Origin: Pelargonium x hortorum
Taxonomy: Eukaryota; Streptophyta; Magnoliopsida; Geraniales; Geraniaceae
NCBI GenBank assembly: GCA_036897525.1
Contig: JAYMTJ010000051.1
Span: forward strand, 1-64,000
DNA length: 64,000 nt
Direction: 5' to 3'
The notes beneath the pieces are model-generated. The model had not been told where the DNA came from, did not search any database, and saw only the letters and a program-made list of their open reading frames with translations. Of the stretch, positions 24,112 to 38,307 are shown piece after piece. Position numbers and translations under genes: made by a program. Positions within the stretch are counted from its first letter, which is position 1; every line of letters begins with the position of its first letter.

Positions 24112-26657
24112 AATGCAAGGTTTTCCTATGAAATGAAAATGTAATAGATATATCTCGTCTAACAGGAAATAATACTCATAATGAAATCTTACTTAAATTG
24201 AAATTCTTAGGACATACATAAACATAACATATAAACCAGAGTTCGAAACTAGAGAATAAGCATAAATGCTATATCAAAGCGATTTAATAAGTCTCCTAAT
24301 CGCACCTTAGGAAAAGAGCGCCCAACCCCTGCAGTACTATCTATATAGGTTATCCTTTTTTTTGCATACGAAGTCAAAATAAAGCTTCCCTTCGATAAGT
24401 ATACTATTATATAATACAAAAAAATGCAATTCTTTTTTATCTTCAATCACGGCAGTAGAAACCTTTTCTATATGAGTTCTATATGAGACTTTACTGCAAG
24501 TTAGTACTCCCGCTACTCTAAAAAACAAAGTTAGGTAAAAACTTCAAGTCTTATCTTACTGGGTATGCCTAAATATAATAAGGGGTGCCAGATTACTAAC
24601 AACATTAAGGTGCAGGGTACAAAGGATAAGAGTCTAGGGCCAAAGCAATAGCCTTAATTAGGTTTCGCAGTTGAGTATAGGGATTTTCTAAACGGAGCAC
24701 CCTCAGGGTTAGGGTTAAGAGCTGGGAAATTTCATTTGGTTTTTATTCTTAAAAAACTTCTTTCGATAAACTAAACGGGGAATCCCGTAACACACTACGT
24801 TATATAAAAGAGAGCCATGTCTTTTAATTTAAAAGCCTTGGAGTTAATGTAATGGTATAAAGCTCTAAGCAACTGTTTACCAAACTTTAGTTTTAAGCAG
24901 CTCTAGATTTCGGATTCTACTTTATTTAGAGCCAGTTTCAGTTAATACGGGTGTATTTTCTTTATGATTTCTAGAATTGATTTTTAGTGAAGAAGTATAA
25001 GAAATCTAAGGGTTTTCTGAGTCAGATGCCCCCATGTACCCGAAGGATAAATGACATTCTAGAGATAAACGCTAATTCGAAAGAATCTGTATTCCTTATT
25101 TATTTTTCTTTACGAAACTGTGATTATTAAGGTAAGGGTCTTTTAAAAAAAGAGGGAGAAGCTTTCTTATTTGTGTTGTTCCTCTGTCATTAGTAAAAGG
25201 CAATTTGGTTTAACAATCAGGGATAGGCTTTGTTCTTGTTAGTTTAAAGTAAAGATTTCCTTTTTTGGGTTTCTTAACAGTCTTCCATGTAAACTAACAG
25301 CCTTCAAAAAATGATAGGGAAAGAATTTCTTGCTTACTTGTGGTGAGTAAGTACCCTGTTATGACTTACCTGCCCTAAAAACCTAAAGACTAAAGTGACT
25401 CCCGGGTTTTGCCCCTAAACTTTTCTTAAGAATTAGACTTATTACATCTGTCCGTCCTATAACCCGTAACTTTCCTCTGAGCTTCCCCTTACTTAACTTA
25501 GAAATTACCCTTTTCAGCCCTTAAAAGACCTGAAAGAAGTAAGGGCTTCTCCATTTCCAGTCCTAAGGGAACCGCCCATTTAAATTAACTAAAAGATGAG
25601 AGCTCGTACCTAGTCTTGAAATCCCCTTCTATTCCTTGAGATTTATCCACCACGAGTAAACTCTATTTTCAAAATTCCTGTATAACAGGAGGGTTTTCCA
25701 ACCAGTTTTTTAATCGCGCTTAGGTAAAGAAACTTCGTATCAAGCTCGGTATATCTACTAAATTCCAGTCTTGATTAGCCAGATTATTTACACTCTAGAA
25801 AGCCCTTCCCTTAAGCTGCATACTCAGACGAATTCTTTTCAGTTAAAGCTATTGGTGAACGGGGGTACTTAATACTTTAGATTTTCCAGTAATTCTAGTT
25901 TAGACAATACCTAACTACCTACAGAAATTAGCGAAGACAAAAGTAAACTCTTGCAAAAGTTAGATTCAATTGATAATTTACAACTTCTTCCCTTTCCCTT
26001 GTTAAATATGCTTTGCAGGTTTAGGATAAGGGGTATAAACTCAACTATTAAATGAAGGCTGTGTCTGAATTAAAGTAGGGTTCAAAGTGCATATTACTAA
26101 TCGACTTTTATTTTAAAGTGGTAAGCAAAGACTTACTGAGTTTATTTATTATACCAGTGCCCTTTCCTTTTAATAATTTACAGTGAATCGTCGAGGTTAA
26201 GTAGTTTTTTGTTAAGTTAATGCCCTCCCCTTAGTATCCTCGAGCAATAGGTGTTCGAAGTTTTTGACAGCGTATGCCTAAAAGGTTGTACTTTGGTTTT
26301 AAGCACTTACAAGGGTGTTCAAAAGGGTTTGTAAATCAATACCTTTATAGGACCCCTTTTTTAGCCTTTAGCTGTAGAAATTGCATTTTTATACATGAAA
26401 AACTTGAGTATTTACTGAAGTTGAATCCCTTTTATACTATAAATTTTAATAACCCTGGATTTCTAAATTCCGGATGAGACATACCCAAAAGGTCCTTTAT
26501 TTCATTGTAATTTAACCTCTGCTCGTAGTCCCATTCAATTTGGTAAGGTAAATATCTATATATATCAAACTCTAGATTTAGAGCTATTGCTAGGTCGGGA
26601 ACCCCCGTGATGGGACCTCGATAAGCGTCCTAACAGCCAACTTCTTAATACTCATGA
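24112..26657. other. Gene-free intergenic DNA
   Basis: No gene is supported. Two overlapping minus-strand frames at 24249..24528 and one plus frame at 26274..26477 are short and without similarity I can name. No stem-loop or repeat of note. Confidence 0.55.
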
Positions 26658-26695
26658 TTTCCCTCAAACTGTTTAGACCCTTCGTTTGAGGGAGG
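26658..26695. other. Stem-loop
   Basis: CCCTCAAAC at 26661..26669 pairs perfectly with GTTTGAGGG at 26684..26692 across a 14-base loop. An outer T-A pair and two wobble pairs extend it. There is no gene just upstream and no T run just downstream, so I do not call a terminator. Confidence 0.55.
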
Positions 26696-27540
26696 GGGCT
26701 ATGTAGTGCCACTTAAACTTGGTTAATAAAGCTTGTATGAAAGTAGGATCCATGAAATTCTCTAACAGCTTTCTTTACTATGAAGGTCTAAAAATTATCC
26801 TTACGAAATAGGATCTTGTGTTATTTTCTATTGTTTAGAAAGAACTCATGTTTGTTTATTTGTAGTTCATTTCTACATTCCTGTTTAAGATTCTTGGATT
26901 TCCTTTATACTTACTTTACAAGACTCGAAACCTTTCCATTGGAATAATATATATTATATCCAAGATTAGAACTAAAATCCCGAGGAACAACACTAAGGCT
27001 GCTTACCAATCTCCCTAAAATGAATCCGAGAGTTAAGAGGCTTCCCTGTCAAAGCTTTATCACATTACTTTTTTTTATTTCCCTCTCAAGATTTTAGTAA
27101 CAAGGTTTCCTTTAGCTTTTCCTTTCTATAGGCTTTACTAGAAGAGACAATAAAGAAAACAACCCTTAAACTTTATGAACGCCCGCTCTAAAGTCCCCAG
27201 CAAATTACCTTGCACTAAAAGCTAGAGACACTCTTTTATTATACCCTCAATAAGATTTCATTTAGTTTAGTAATAGAGTTAAAGAGTAAAGGAATTTAAA
27301 CCAAAGTTATCATCTAGAATATCGTTTATTTATCAAGAGTTTGGGTACATCCTCAGTTACATGCGATTGTTATATGTTTTTCATTATTTAACTGCCTTGC
27401 TTGGAAATTCCTAAGATTCTTGTGGAAGACGTAGGATTCCATTACTATAAACTTTATTTACCCAGGATCCAGAAGAGTTAGGAACTCGCATTATTTAAGG
27501 TACTTCATTAACTAAATCAGGAGTTAAGGGTCAAGAAAAC
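26696..27540. other. Gene-free intergenic DNA
   Basis: Nothing recognised on either strand. Confidence 0.55.
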
Positions 27541-27655
27541 AGTTAACTACCTATACTATATTACATAACTTACTTGTATATACCTATTACTATATCATAC
27601 TATAATAACTCTCTTATACTATCTATACATACTAATTATACTCACTCCATTAGCT
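27541..27655. repeat. TATAC/ACTATA-rich tract
   Basis: A run of CTATACTATATTAC, TATACCTATTACTATA and CATACTATAATA words. It looks like the TATAG tracts elsewhere read on the other strand. A family C copy lies directly to its right. Confidence 0.45.
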
Positions 27656-28090
27656 AAACCTAACAAGAAGAGAAAAGGTATAATAAAAGTACTTGCCTCT
27701 CTATAAGAAGATAGGTACAGGCTGGAACAATAAGCCCCACAAGAGTAAGGTATAGCCCGCAGGAATGCTGGTAACATTAAAGCTGTAGACAGCTAGAACA
27801 AGTAAAGGTTATAAGAAATAAAGGTGCTGGTATCAAGACTAAGAAAGCGACCAAGGCTCATAAGTAAAGAAGATTATTATAAGGTAATCAGTTTCCGATA
27901 AAGATAGAAAAGATATTCTAGGTTATATGAAAGTTAAGAAGTAGCTGATAGGGAGTCTTATTCTAGCTCTTAAGAAGAAAAAAGGTCTAAGTTATTTGCC
28001 TCTAGGAATTCTAAAGAAGATCTATAGGGATTCCTATACTTTTCGGGAGATACTCTAAAACACAAAGGCTAGAGGAATCTGCTGTGAAGG
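27656..28090 (+). repeat. Family C repeat, longest copy
   Basis: The stretch contains GGTACAGGCTGGAACAATAAG (also near 1419), GGAATGCTGGTAACATTAAA (also near 17415) and GGTGCTGGTATCAAGACTAAG. Words are rich in AAG, AAA, GGT and GCT in a three-base rhythm, as though derived from a Lys/Gly/Ala-rich coding repeat, but stops occur in every frame. I see no start or conserved domain and infer a decayed low-complexity repeat. Confidence 0.4.
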
Positions 28091-28129
28091 CTTTCTTTAG
28101 AAAGGAATATACTCGGGAATGTCTTAAAA

Positions 28130-28335
28130 TGCACGCAAGCAGGTAGTAAAAAAACGTAGGAAATATTGGCTCTAAAGTCTTTGAAAAAACACCTTACACC
28201 TTAACAGGGTGCATAAACTGTAGATAAAGGAACCCCTTTTGAATTCAATTGTTTCCATTATCTATTTCAAATTGTAAAGTCTTTACTTGAACGAAAGGGT
28301 TTCTTTAAGAGTTCAAGGTCCTATTTTCAGGTTTA
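28130..28335 (+). repeat. Possible family A remnant
   Basis: GCATAAACTGTAGATAAAGG near 28210 resembles the TACCTAAACTGCAAATAAATTAG module at 5292. ATTGTAAAGTCTTTACTTGAACG near 28270 resembles ACTGTCAAGTCTTTGATTCAAAG near 5392. The order is the same as in the cluster. Identity is low, so this is tentative. Confidence 0.25.
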
Positions 28336-31300
28336 GGAAGGTAATTAAAATGACAAGGAAGCACTTCATTTCTCCTTAGCCAGGGGACTCTCTTCTATAA
28401 AGACTATATTATAATGAAAGATAAAATAACATTTATAAGCCACAATACATAGAAATTCAAGAATAAAGAAATCTCTAACAGTCATCCATTACGTACGGAC
28501 TTTCTCCTTTGAGTGGTTATGTGGAAGTGCGCTTTTTTGTAAACTTATCCGGAACAATGACTTCTTAGAAGGACTCTAAGATTTTTTTTTTTCTTAAAAA
28601 GTTCCTATCCACGGTAATGACTGTCCGAGCAGTATAGAGTCGTAAAATACTAGGAAATAATATGAGGAATATCCCCAGCGATGACCCCTGTAGCAGCCCT
28701 GTTACATTAAAAAAGTAGGATAACCCAATACTACCTTTAAAGAGAAATGCTGTAATTTAAATATAACACCGATTTCTAATAGAAGATACCTGGGAAGTTT
28801 CTAGGCCAGGAGTCAGGAAAAGGTTTTCGTATTGTATATGTCACTTTAAAAGAGTAAGACTGCTTTAACTTGTTAAAGGGATTCTCTCACAAAGGCTCCT
28901 TAATTTGAACTAGTCTCTATTTTATTAAAGTTAAAAACTCTAAGAGACTTTAGCGAGACCCTTTTCTTGATTGAGGAAATCCTCACTAAGGTTCCCTCAT
29001 TCCTCCCATTTGGCTTACCTTATTCTCAACTTCTGAACCTACGACCTTCCAGTGAAAGAAACCGGTCGTACCAATTGAAACTCATTGATTTCAACTTCAC
29101 TAATTTCCTAACCCTGCTAATATATACACTTCTAGGGATTATCTACCAAATTCAATTCCTTTATTAGCAAGAAATTGACTTGAATTGAAGCGAATACATT
29201 TTGAAACAGTTGTTACAAATTATACTCGTACCTTTTTAGGATCGGGGTTAAGAATGCTTTATGCCTAGACTCTATATATATTATTACCGATTATAATAGA
29301 CAAATCCCCGACGTTTTATAGGTAATACCAAAGAACAATAGATTTGACTGAAAAAGGTCCCTCTGCTGAGTAACTAATTATACCCATAACTAAAGTTAAA
29401 GTATTCCCTATTGTGGCGTGGCAGGAAGCAGGATTACGCTTGAAAGACTTTTTTAGAAGAAAAAAAGAAGTAAAGGGGGCCTTGTAAGGCGGATATTAAA
29501 AAGTTCACAGGAACGTAGGGAGATAGCGGCGTTGATACTTTACTTGTCTTATCTCAGATTACTTTATTTATCAGAGCGTATACTTTTTTTAATAAATAAG
29601 GAGGAGAGGGGTTCCGATAAATAAGTTGTAGTAAGTGTTTTTACCGATAAGGGTTTTCCTATTCAAGTTGGATAAAGCTGTCCTATTTCTTAAAAGAGGT
29701 CACAATAATCCATACATAAGGGGCCACGACTGATTAAACAAAAGCTTAGGATCACCTAATCGATAAAGTTTTGTACACTTTGCTAATGGAGCTAAAAGGT
29801 TTACATTTAGGGCAAAACTAGGCGGGGGTTGAAACTCCAATTTAATTACTCATTACAAAGTACCAGGATCCCTTTTTTCTTTCACTTTCAAAGCTCAAAT
29901 GGACTGGACTCTGTCTCTATATAGTAGAAAAGTTTGAAAGAAATTAGTAACATTTTATGCCATTTCTAAACTTGCCAATCGAAAATAAGCACCTTCCCAG
30001 CCTTCGAGTTTAAGGGCTTTCTCCTACTAATCCGAAAGTTAATACTGAAGTTTAGCTTTCATTGTGATTTTCCTCACTCTGCTTTTATCACCTAAGAGGG
30101 CCTTATTAGACATATAAACTATTCCTTGGCAACCTATTTAATTAAATAAAGTCAAAACTAGGTCTTTAAGGCTAAGGAAGGGTTTTTACCTGTATTAGGA
30201 ATATCTATTTCACCACCACCGCTATGGGTCCCTTACATTAGCAAGATAAAGTAGCTAGGCATATACAATTTTTACATTCTCATTAGTTTTTTTTATTCGT
30301 TATATAGAAATTGACGTACTTATAATAAAATAAGGTGCTCTTAAAAAAAATGGGGAATCTTCTCCTCGGAAAAAGTAACACAGGAACAAGGGATTTGGGG
30401 TACTCATATAGTCAAAGGCTCCATACTGAAATTGTAGGCTACCATTAAGAGGCTCTACTAGGCCTAACATAACACCTTAATTCCCGGACCCCACTCAGCT
30501 TCAATTCAGGATCCTTTCATTATAATTAGGGCTCTTCATTTAGTAGAGTTTCACTAGATCCCACACAAATTCACTTTTTTTGAAAATAACCCTTGAAATG
30601 AGTGCTTTTAAAGCTCTTAGTTAAACCCAAGCAACTCTATGTAAGGCTTCTTCTCTCTTGCTCTTTTTTTATTAGGTACTAACGGATTGTCAGAAATTAT
30701 AGGGTCTCCTTGGAGTTAGAATACTAGAATTAGAGATAAAGAATATCAACAAAGCTAGCATACAGCCTCTATGCTCTATTCTTTTCCCGCCTTTACTTTA
30801 ATAACAGCAACCGGATATTATATTACTCGCTTGACTCACAGGGATTAAACACGTATATCACTTTCTTACTTGCGCCAGTACTTTCTCCGCGGTTTATTAT
30901 AGATTGTGTAATTGAACATACTAAAAGAAACTATTTATGGCGTCTATATAGTAGAGACCTCTCCTCTCAAGGCAATACAAGTACAAGTAGGATTCCCCAG
31001 TCCCAGTATTCTAACAAAAAAAACTTAGTTAATACAGCGTCTTATCTTAAAAGGTTCCTCAAATTAAGAAGTACAATCTCGATGCGAATGCTAAAAAGAG
31101 ACTGTTCTAAAAGCTCCAAAGAGGTTTCTTCGACCGGGAATTCCTTTACAGTGCAAGTATACCTTGCAATACCCAAGAAAAGCCCTGCATTGGCAAGCCC
31201 CGGGTATTAACCAGGATCAGAGAATAAAGCCAAATAGGGCTCTCCCCTGTGGACGATTTAAACTACCCTGCGACTATTTTAGTTAAGTATCTACGCGAGT

Positions 31301-33059
31301 ACTTTCAATTTATAGAGAACTGAACTGCGAAACCTGTCCGTAAATACTCGTAAAATGTACAATTAAGGGTAAAGACTTTTTTATAATTTATATGCGAGTC
31401 TTTCAAGTTTGAGTTTTTTGCCAAGATTTCTATTCTATTAGGTTTCCTTTCACCAGAACTTTTGTTCAATTAGGTTGCTTGTAAAATACTAAGGAAAATT
31501 CCTCAAAGAAGGCGGCTCCCTTTTCCAACAACCTCGAGAAAAAGCCTCTTTAAGAAGTATCTCCTTCTTAAATTAGAATTTTTTTGCGACTTAGAATATA
31601 ATTAAGACTTTAAACCTATGGTATTTGAGAACTTTTTTTGAGTTATTGGATCTATGCCGAAGTAAGAGACTCATCAAAAAAAAGAAGTTACCCTGGACAT
31701 ATAAATTTGAGTGGATGCCTTTTCCTAAAAGTTTGTGATTCCCTTATATTATGTGAAGTGCTTTGACACGCGTTAGGATATATACACTAGACTAGTTTCA
31801 CGCGAAGAATCCAGGAAGAGTTTCCCTCGCAGCTTACTCGTGTTAAAAAAACAGGGTTTCCTGTAGTTAGTAATAAATCTTTATAATACAGGAGTATACA
31901 GGGAGTCACTTCTATTTATATATAGGGTAAAACGCTAATAAAAGAACTCCGAATTCTTCGCGCTAAAACAAAACCCACTAGGACTAACTATCGAATAAAT
32001 AGGCGCAGACACTGTTATACTTACTGGGCAAAAGTGTACGCTTACTAATTTCATATCAAGGCAAGATAATGACAACAAACAAGTATAATGCCCTCTCCCT
32101 CTTTCGAAGACCTTGTTTATAAACGGGCCTTTTTCTAGTCCTATAGTCTCATGCTTATCAGAGAGCATCAAATGGCCAATCCGTAGTCCCAGACGTGCTA
32201 AATGCCTTTTCCTAATCAAGCTTCTTCATCAACAAATGTAACTCTTGACTTTGGACTTTATTTCTCGGCCCAGAACTGATAAAGGTCTACTCGTGTGTAT
32301 CCTTGTAAAAAAAATTGACTATCCACTATGGCGCTAGTAAACGGAGATAATCTTTTAAAACTACCCAGTTTTTAGACTTTTTAATACCAATCCTGCTCCT
32401 GCTTAGGGTGTCTGTAGCTTAGCTATATAAGAAAAGAGCTATAGTCTAGTATTCTCATAATGAAGTACATGAAGTACTTTTTGTAGGTTACATGCTATAT
32501 ATAATTACAGGGTTTACTCCATAAGGTGGGGTTCCTCTCTTTCGCCAGGGATTTAATAAAGGTTTTGCTATGTCCTTAATTAAATGATAAAGAATAAACC
32601 ATAGATACGAGGTAAACCGAGAGAAATCTCGCCTTCTCTTGTAGGAGATATAGAGGATATAACGAGCAAAGGCTCAAACAGTTACGAATAACTAAAGAAT
32701 TCGTAGGAGTCCTTTCTCTTAGAGAAACCCTTTTCTGTGTTACCTTTTTTAGAATACTTATACTTTTCGAGGCCCGCTTCAAAATAAGGTATCAAAGATA
32801 CTGAATTTACTTGTAATGAACTCAATAGGAGTACGAGTCCTTTTTAGGTTAGGAGCCAACTAGACTTTATATTATGAATTGTAAAATGTAATCGAGTTTC
32901 AATTCTTATACGAAAGCTAGTTAATCCGGTAAAACAGCATATAATGCGGTAGGCTTTGAGCCTTTGTCATATAGCGGCTCTCTCTTAGCTTTAGGAAGTC
33001 TTTGGTATAAGGAGTTAGTTGCTTTTAGTGTACGTTCCTTTGCTTTTGCTTTAGGGTTT
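28336..33059. other. Gene-free intergenic DNA
   Basis: About 4.7 kb with no supported gene. Open frames at 28967..29167 (+), 31935..32219 (-) and 32576..32782 (-) have no family features. CCCTGTTACATTAAA near 28697 may be a small family C scrap. An AACACAGGAA motif lies near 30375. Confidence 0.55.
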
Positions 33060-33215
33060 GAGGATTCTATGTATTAGACTAAGTAGGAGGGAGTAGGACA
33101 GGATATACAGAGGTAGAGCATAGAGTAGATGAATAGGTAGGTAAGCTAGCTAGCGTATTAGTTAGTTAGGTAATAGGCATATCTTATAGGTTAGGAAGGA
33201 GGGGTATTCGAGAAG
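33060..33215. repeat. TAGG/TATAG-rich tract
   Basis: Purine-rich words such as GTAGGAC, AGGTAGAGCATAGAG, AGGTAGGTAAG and TTAGTTAGTTAGG, with a GCTAGCTAGC palindrome near 33147. The style is like the other TATAG tracts but richer in G. No family B core follows. Confidence 0.35.
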
Positions 33216-36200
33216 TCTGAAAGTGTTTTGGGATTAGGGCCCTTTTTGTTTGGAGTGTAGGTCAAGTCGCAGGGAATCTAAGTTTATAAAGGTTATCTAG
33301 TATCAAGAGTTTTCACAGATCTAAATTGGAATGGCTTTTTATAGAATAGGGTATGGCAAGCTCTTAATGAGACGTGGAATTCAGGTAAGAGTATATAGGT
33401 TGTCAAGTTCCTAAATATGGTATAGCTTTGGAGTACTCTATTTGATTGAAAGGGGGCTTTATTAAGAAGGAAGTAGATCTAGAGATTTCCTAGTTTGATT
33501 GGGTTTAAGGTTAAGGTAGATTTTTGGTATAAAAAAAGAAAATTAAAGCACTTTTCCTTTTGAAGGGTTTAGTTGTCCTTAGATTTCCGTCAGCTACTGT
33601 AAAACAAAAAAAAAAGGAATTACTCAGAACTCAAAATAAAGAAAGATAACTTTCAAAAGAGTATTCGGTCCCTAGATAAAGCGAGTTCGGATCGGGTAGA
33701 CATACAAGCAACCTACTTTACTGTAAAATTTTCCAAGGAATCCTAGCAGAAATAAATAAGATGGCGATACAGCGAGAAAACTAAAAGACACGATAGTATG
33801 TCTCGGGCCCCTTAATTTTCAGGGAACTCCACTAGTTAGGGGACGAAATAGAAATACCTACTCTTCTCATATCTCATAAGGTAATAAATAAGGGCACTAT
33901 AGTATATGATTACAGAAGGCAGTATTGCCATTCTCAAAGGAAATTCTAATTGAGTATTTATCTTTATAACTTATGCCGGTCATGTCACAGGAAATTCTCT
34001 TTTATAATACATAACTTAAGAAGCCCTATATTCCCATCCCAAATAAAGATGCCCTTTAGTTTAGAATTCTTTCTGGACAGCACGCTGGCAGAGCCCTCTT
34101 TAAGTTTCACAAAGGATATAGACTTTTTTTTGTGGTATGGATTACTGCTTATAGCATGGGTTTGTTTATAATGTCTTTATTAGGAATCTTTTTAACCTTG
34201 CTCTTAACACAAAGCCTTCTCGTTAGTTGACTAAAAACCTTTTCCTATATTTTATTTAAGCGCGTTCTTGAATCGATACCCGTTTTACCTGAAATCTAAC
34301 TAAAGCTCAAAAACTTACAAGGATGCAAACCGGGTAACCCCGCCTAGCAAATGACTTGAAATTAGACCCAATAACAAGGAGGGGTTCTCCTACAACTATA
34401 TGTAGACAAACACTTGTAAAACAAAGATAAGGAAAGGAGCGCCCATCTCCAAATACTTAATATTACCTCCTTATTGTAGCCTATTTTTAGCTCAAGTCTA
34501 TTATTTGAACAAGGATGCTAAGTGCTTGACAAGACAATGCGTAATATAATCTAACTTGAATTTCCCAAAAGTACGACATAAAGAGCCCTATTTCGAGACA
34601 AAACCCTGTAGAGGGTCTAAAAGATAGCTAGAATTTAACGAAGAACATAGTATCAAATTTAGTAAAGAGTAAAAGCTAAATACGACCTAATATATCCCTA
34701 TTAAGAACGTCCAGAGAAAAGATTCTGGACTTCAATATATAAATAAAGTCTATTCTGGGCTCTCCGCTTATACTTTTTTTTATTCACGAGATTCCAGCTT
34801 TGCTCCATCTATATAGTGTAAGGGGCACTCCTTATAAGTCTAACATTCCCGAAAATACACAGATAAATACATCACTAAAAAAGGAGAATACCCTGTAGTC
34901 CCTTGCTTTGCTTAACGGGTGCCTCTTACTTATTTCGTTAAGAGCCCCCCTTTTGAGCGCCTTCATAACAAGAGCTTCTACATATGGAGGTAGGCCCGGA
35001 ATGAGCATGCATAAAGGATTTCGATACCCCGTTTAGTTTTTTATAGTACTTCTAGGAGACCTAATATTAGATAACTATAAGAGCTTTTTAAAAATAACTC
35101 AAATCTAGGAAAGCCCTGACCTGAAAAGAGCCTTAACTACTCTACTACCTTTCAACATCCCCAGACTTTCATTGAGCTTAAACCTTCTACCAGGATCGAA
35201 CTACAAGGCTACTCATTAGACCCTTTCTTTTCCATTTTCCTCTGAAAAGATTCTGTACCGTCCAAGAACTAAGACATTATTCCTCGACAAGAGAATCTGG
35301 TTTATGTTATCCAGTAACTTTTAGATTAAGAATTCTGATTGTTTGTCTCTAAAACAAATAGTTACTACTTATATCTAAAGGGAAATCCTATACTCTCTAT
35401 ACTCTAAAGAAAGACAAAAGAAATAGGAATATCAGGTCTAAGGAAAGCTCTTCGCTTACAAGAACTCCAAGCTCGCATTACTAAGAATACAATACCTATA
35501 TAAACATCGCTTGCAAGATAGAACAAAGACTGAAACCCTATAATCAGGTTTATGCTATTACCGTCAATAATTCTCGGAAGAGCTACAATTCAGAGAGTAA
35601 GTTCTCAAAGGAAAATCCGACTAGGAATACAAAATCTAAGACTTTTGAAGCAATTCCTTTACCGTTAATACACAATTATCGTCAGTTCTGGAATACATTT
35701 TCTTAGAATTACCGCACCTACTTAGGAATAGACTATCAACTCAAAGAAATAGAAAGATGGTATCCTATTTGTCAAAGAAAAACAAAAGAGCTTGCTTTAC
35801 ACTGATAGAGGTAGACTTACTTGCTAGCTTTCTTTGGACTTCCCTCAAGAAAAGAATTCTTTAGACTTTATTACGGGAGTTTTAGCAGTTGGAAAGACAC
35901 CTTCATCAATAGAAATAGAATAATTGGTAACCATCCAAAGACTATAAAATACACCCCAATTAACATCCATTTGTTAAAAGTTACAGACCTACTTAAAATT
36001 CGATAAGTACTCTTAGAAAATCCTACCCTACTACATTATAACCGCCAAGAAAAGAAAAAGAAAAGGCTCTCAAAAAGACAAATTATCCTGAATATCTCAA
36101 ACAAAAAGGGAAAACAGAACCTCTTTCACTTGACTTCAGTTGCTGGAAACCTAGGACTGAATTGACTCCCAAAATTGTAAGACTCAAAACTTAGAAACCT

Positions 36201-36380
36201 GTCAAATTCCCTCGATTCTGTAGCCCCGTTTGTTACTCAGCTTCTTGATTCTTAAGACTTGTTTCTTCTGCATGACCCTTATTTTCTTAATGACTTCATT
36301 TTGTTAGAAGTTAGAGCGCCCTTTCTTATAGGACTGACTTAGAGTTACAATGAGTTACAGAAGTACTAAATGAAATTTAG
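33216..36380. other. Gene-free intergenic DNA
   Basis: No gene recognised. Open frames at 33950..34171 and 35821..36006 on the plus strand are chance-sized, and their translations match no family I know. The stretch 35140-36250 is comparatively rich in A and C on the plus strand. Confidence 0.55.
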
Positions 36381-36545
36381 ATATAGAAAAGATATGCCTA
36401 TATACGAGAGAGAGAGATAGCAGTTGAGCCCGTATGGAGTTAGGAAGTTATTGAGGAGAAAGTTAATACTAGGTAGACTACTTAGTTATAGTTAGTATAT
36501 AATGATAGTCTAATTAGTAGGATTCAATATTAATGTTGTTCCTAA
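36381..36545. repeat. TATAG/GTTAG-rich tract
   Basis: Words such as TATACGAGAGAGAGAGATAG, TTAGTTATAGTTAGTATATA and GTCTAATTAGTAGG. It is like the other tracts but has no recognisable family B core to its right. Confidence 0.4.
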
Positions 36546-38307
36546 GGTGCTTTACTTTCTTTCATACCATCAAGGAAAGGGGCGAAAGGTTTTACATTTT
36601 ACTAATTAATTAAATACTCCTTCAATTTAGAACTAAGGATTGCCAAGCGGACCCCTTTTCCGTGTTTCATTTTCACTATAGAAAGACATTTTTTTATAAA
36701 TTGCCACCGCCCCTGCCGCTAAGCCCTTTTTAGATTGGAAAGAAAGGCAGGTTTTAGCTTATAATAATTTCTTACTACTTATTAAAAAACTATTAATCTA
36801 GATACAGGATAATTAGTAATTTAAGCAATTCCTACATAATATAGCTAGTTGGGAAATTTAGGCAGGAAGCCCTGGATTGGTTTTTTTAACCCTTAACTTA
36901 AATAAACTAACTTCAAGTTTTTTTGAGAGGACGATACCACTGGATACAAGAAGCACCGCACCCTCCACTCCAGAAAAAAAGAACTTTAAGGTAGGCAAAA
37001 CTAATAAAAAATAGACCTATATGAATTTAGTAGACAAGTAGCATACGTTTGTACCGGATAAAATAAAACTCTAAGATTTCAAAATTTCTTTTTAGATAAC
37101 CGGGAAAACTTCCTCAGGGTAGTTAAATACTTCCGATTTAACCGCTAAGTAACGGGTGTAGTTGCATACAGGGTCTTAAATAAAGAATAAAGTAAGATAA
37201 AGGTTTTTTTAATAGTGGTAGCACCCGGGGTACACTGCACAAGATTAAAGTTAAAATGCTTTAGCACTTTTGTTAAGAAATTAACCAAAAATTATCCTGT
37301 AAAAACAGTACCAGGTTCTATATAGGAAACTGTTCTTCACCTCTCGAACAGCTATACTGATTTCCATTTAGTAGATTTCCCCTTAGAAGCCCCTTGTAGG
37401 ATTTCAGAAAGAGTCTTTTAAAGAATTCTAATTCTAATAACTCCCTAAGTTATGAATCTCTTTTAGGTTTGCCATTATCGGGGGGCATATTTTGTTTATG
37501 ACTTAAACAGGCAAGGGCTCTACTAGATTTAGGAGAACCTATAGCCTATATGATAACTCCTGCTGGAAAATAAGCAATTCTAAACGTTATTTAAGTAATA
37601 TCTAGGTTGGAAGTTTTACTATGACGGGCTTAATATCAATCAATCAATGAGTAGCCTTATAAGAAGTTGAGCATTATCCGCAGTATTAAGAACCTTGTAA
37701 ACCCACTCAAGTTAGAGTTAATGTTCTATAGTAAGTAATAGCTCTTGTTTTGTATTTTATTTTGACGCCTTTTTTATGAGGTATCCTCCACCTTCTAGAT
37801 TAGTGGAAAAATTGACTTATATTATAAATAAGGGGAGCTTAATTAAGTATGAGACTCGGGTAATCATCTATTCCTAAGAGAAACTGGCACGACTTAAGTA
37901 TACCATAAGTTGAAACGAAAATAAAATATAGTTAGTATGGTGATTACCCTTTATTACAATTACAAGAAAATCGAGTCTTCATAATTCATAGTAATACGGG
38001 ATCAGGAAAAGTCTTAGTGGAATCTGGCAGCCTATGTATAGATTCTCTATTAAGTTTTCCAATCTGAATCCATTTTTTTTTATAAAGGATGTTAAATATA
38101 GTATTACCGTAGAGTACTCGAGGTATACCCTTATTTAATTTAGAAAGCAGAAGTTAAGTAAGCAAGTTTCCTTACTAGTTAAGAGGCAGTAGGATCGTAG
38201 TAAGTAACCCTAGGGGGGTGCGTGACGTGACCTTAATTCTTGTCAGAACACATAGGGTTTTTGTATGTAGTGAATACTCTTGATAATCATTTAGATAAAG
38301 ATAAGTA
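36546..38307. other. Gene-free intergenic DNA upstream of the tRNA
   Basis: No coding frame is supported. A palindromic CCCTAGGG sits in CCCTAGGGGGG near 38209, followed by GCGTGACGTGACC, a locally GC-rich patch about 140 bases before the tRNA. No second RNA gene is seen. Confidence 0.55.

Noticed and set aside
35185-35215. GGATCGAACTAC, resembling a minus-strand tRNA T-arm
   Set aside because: Only three stem pairs can form and no anticodon arm follows.
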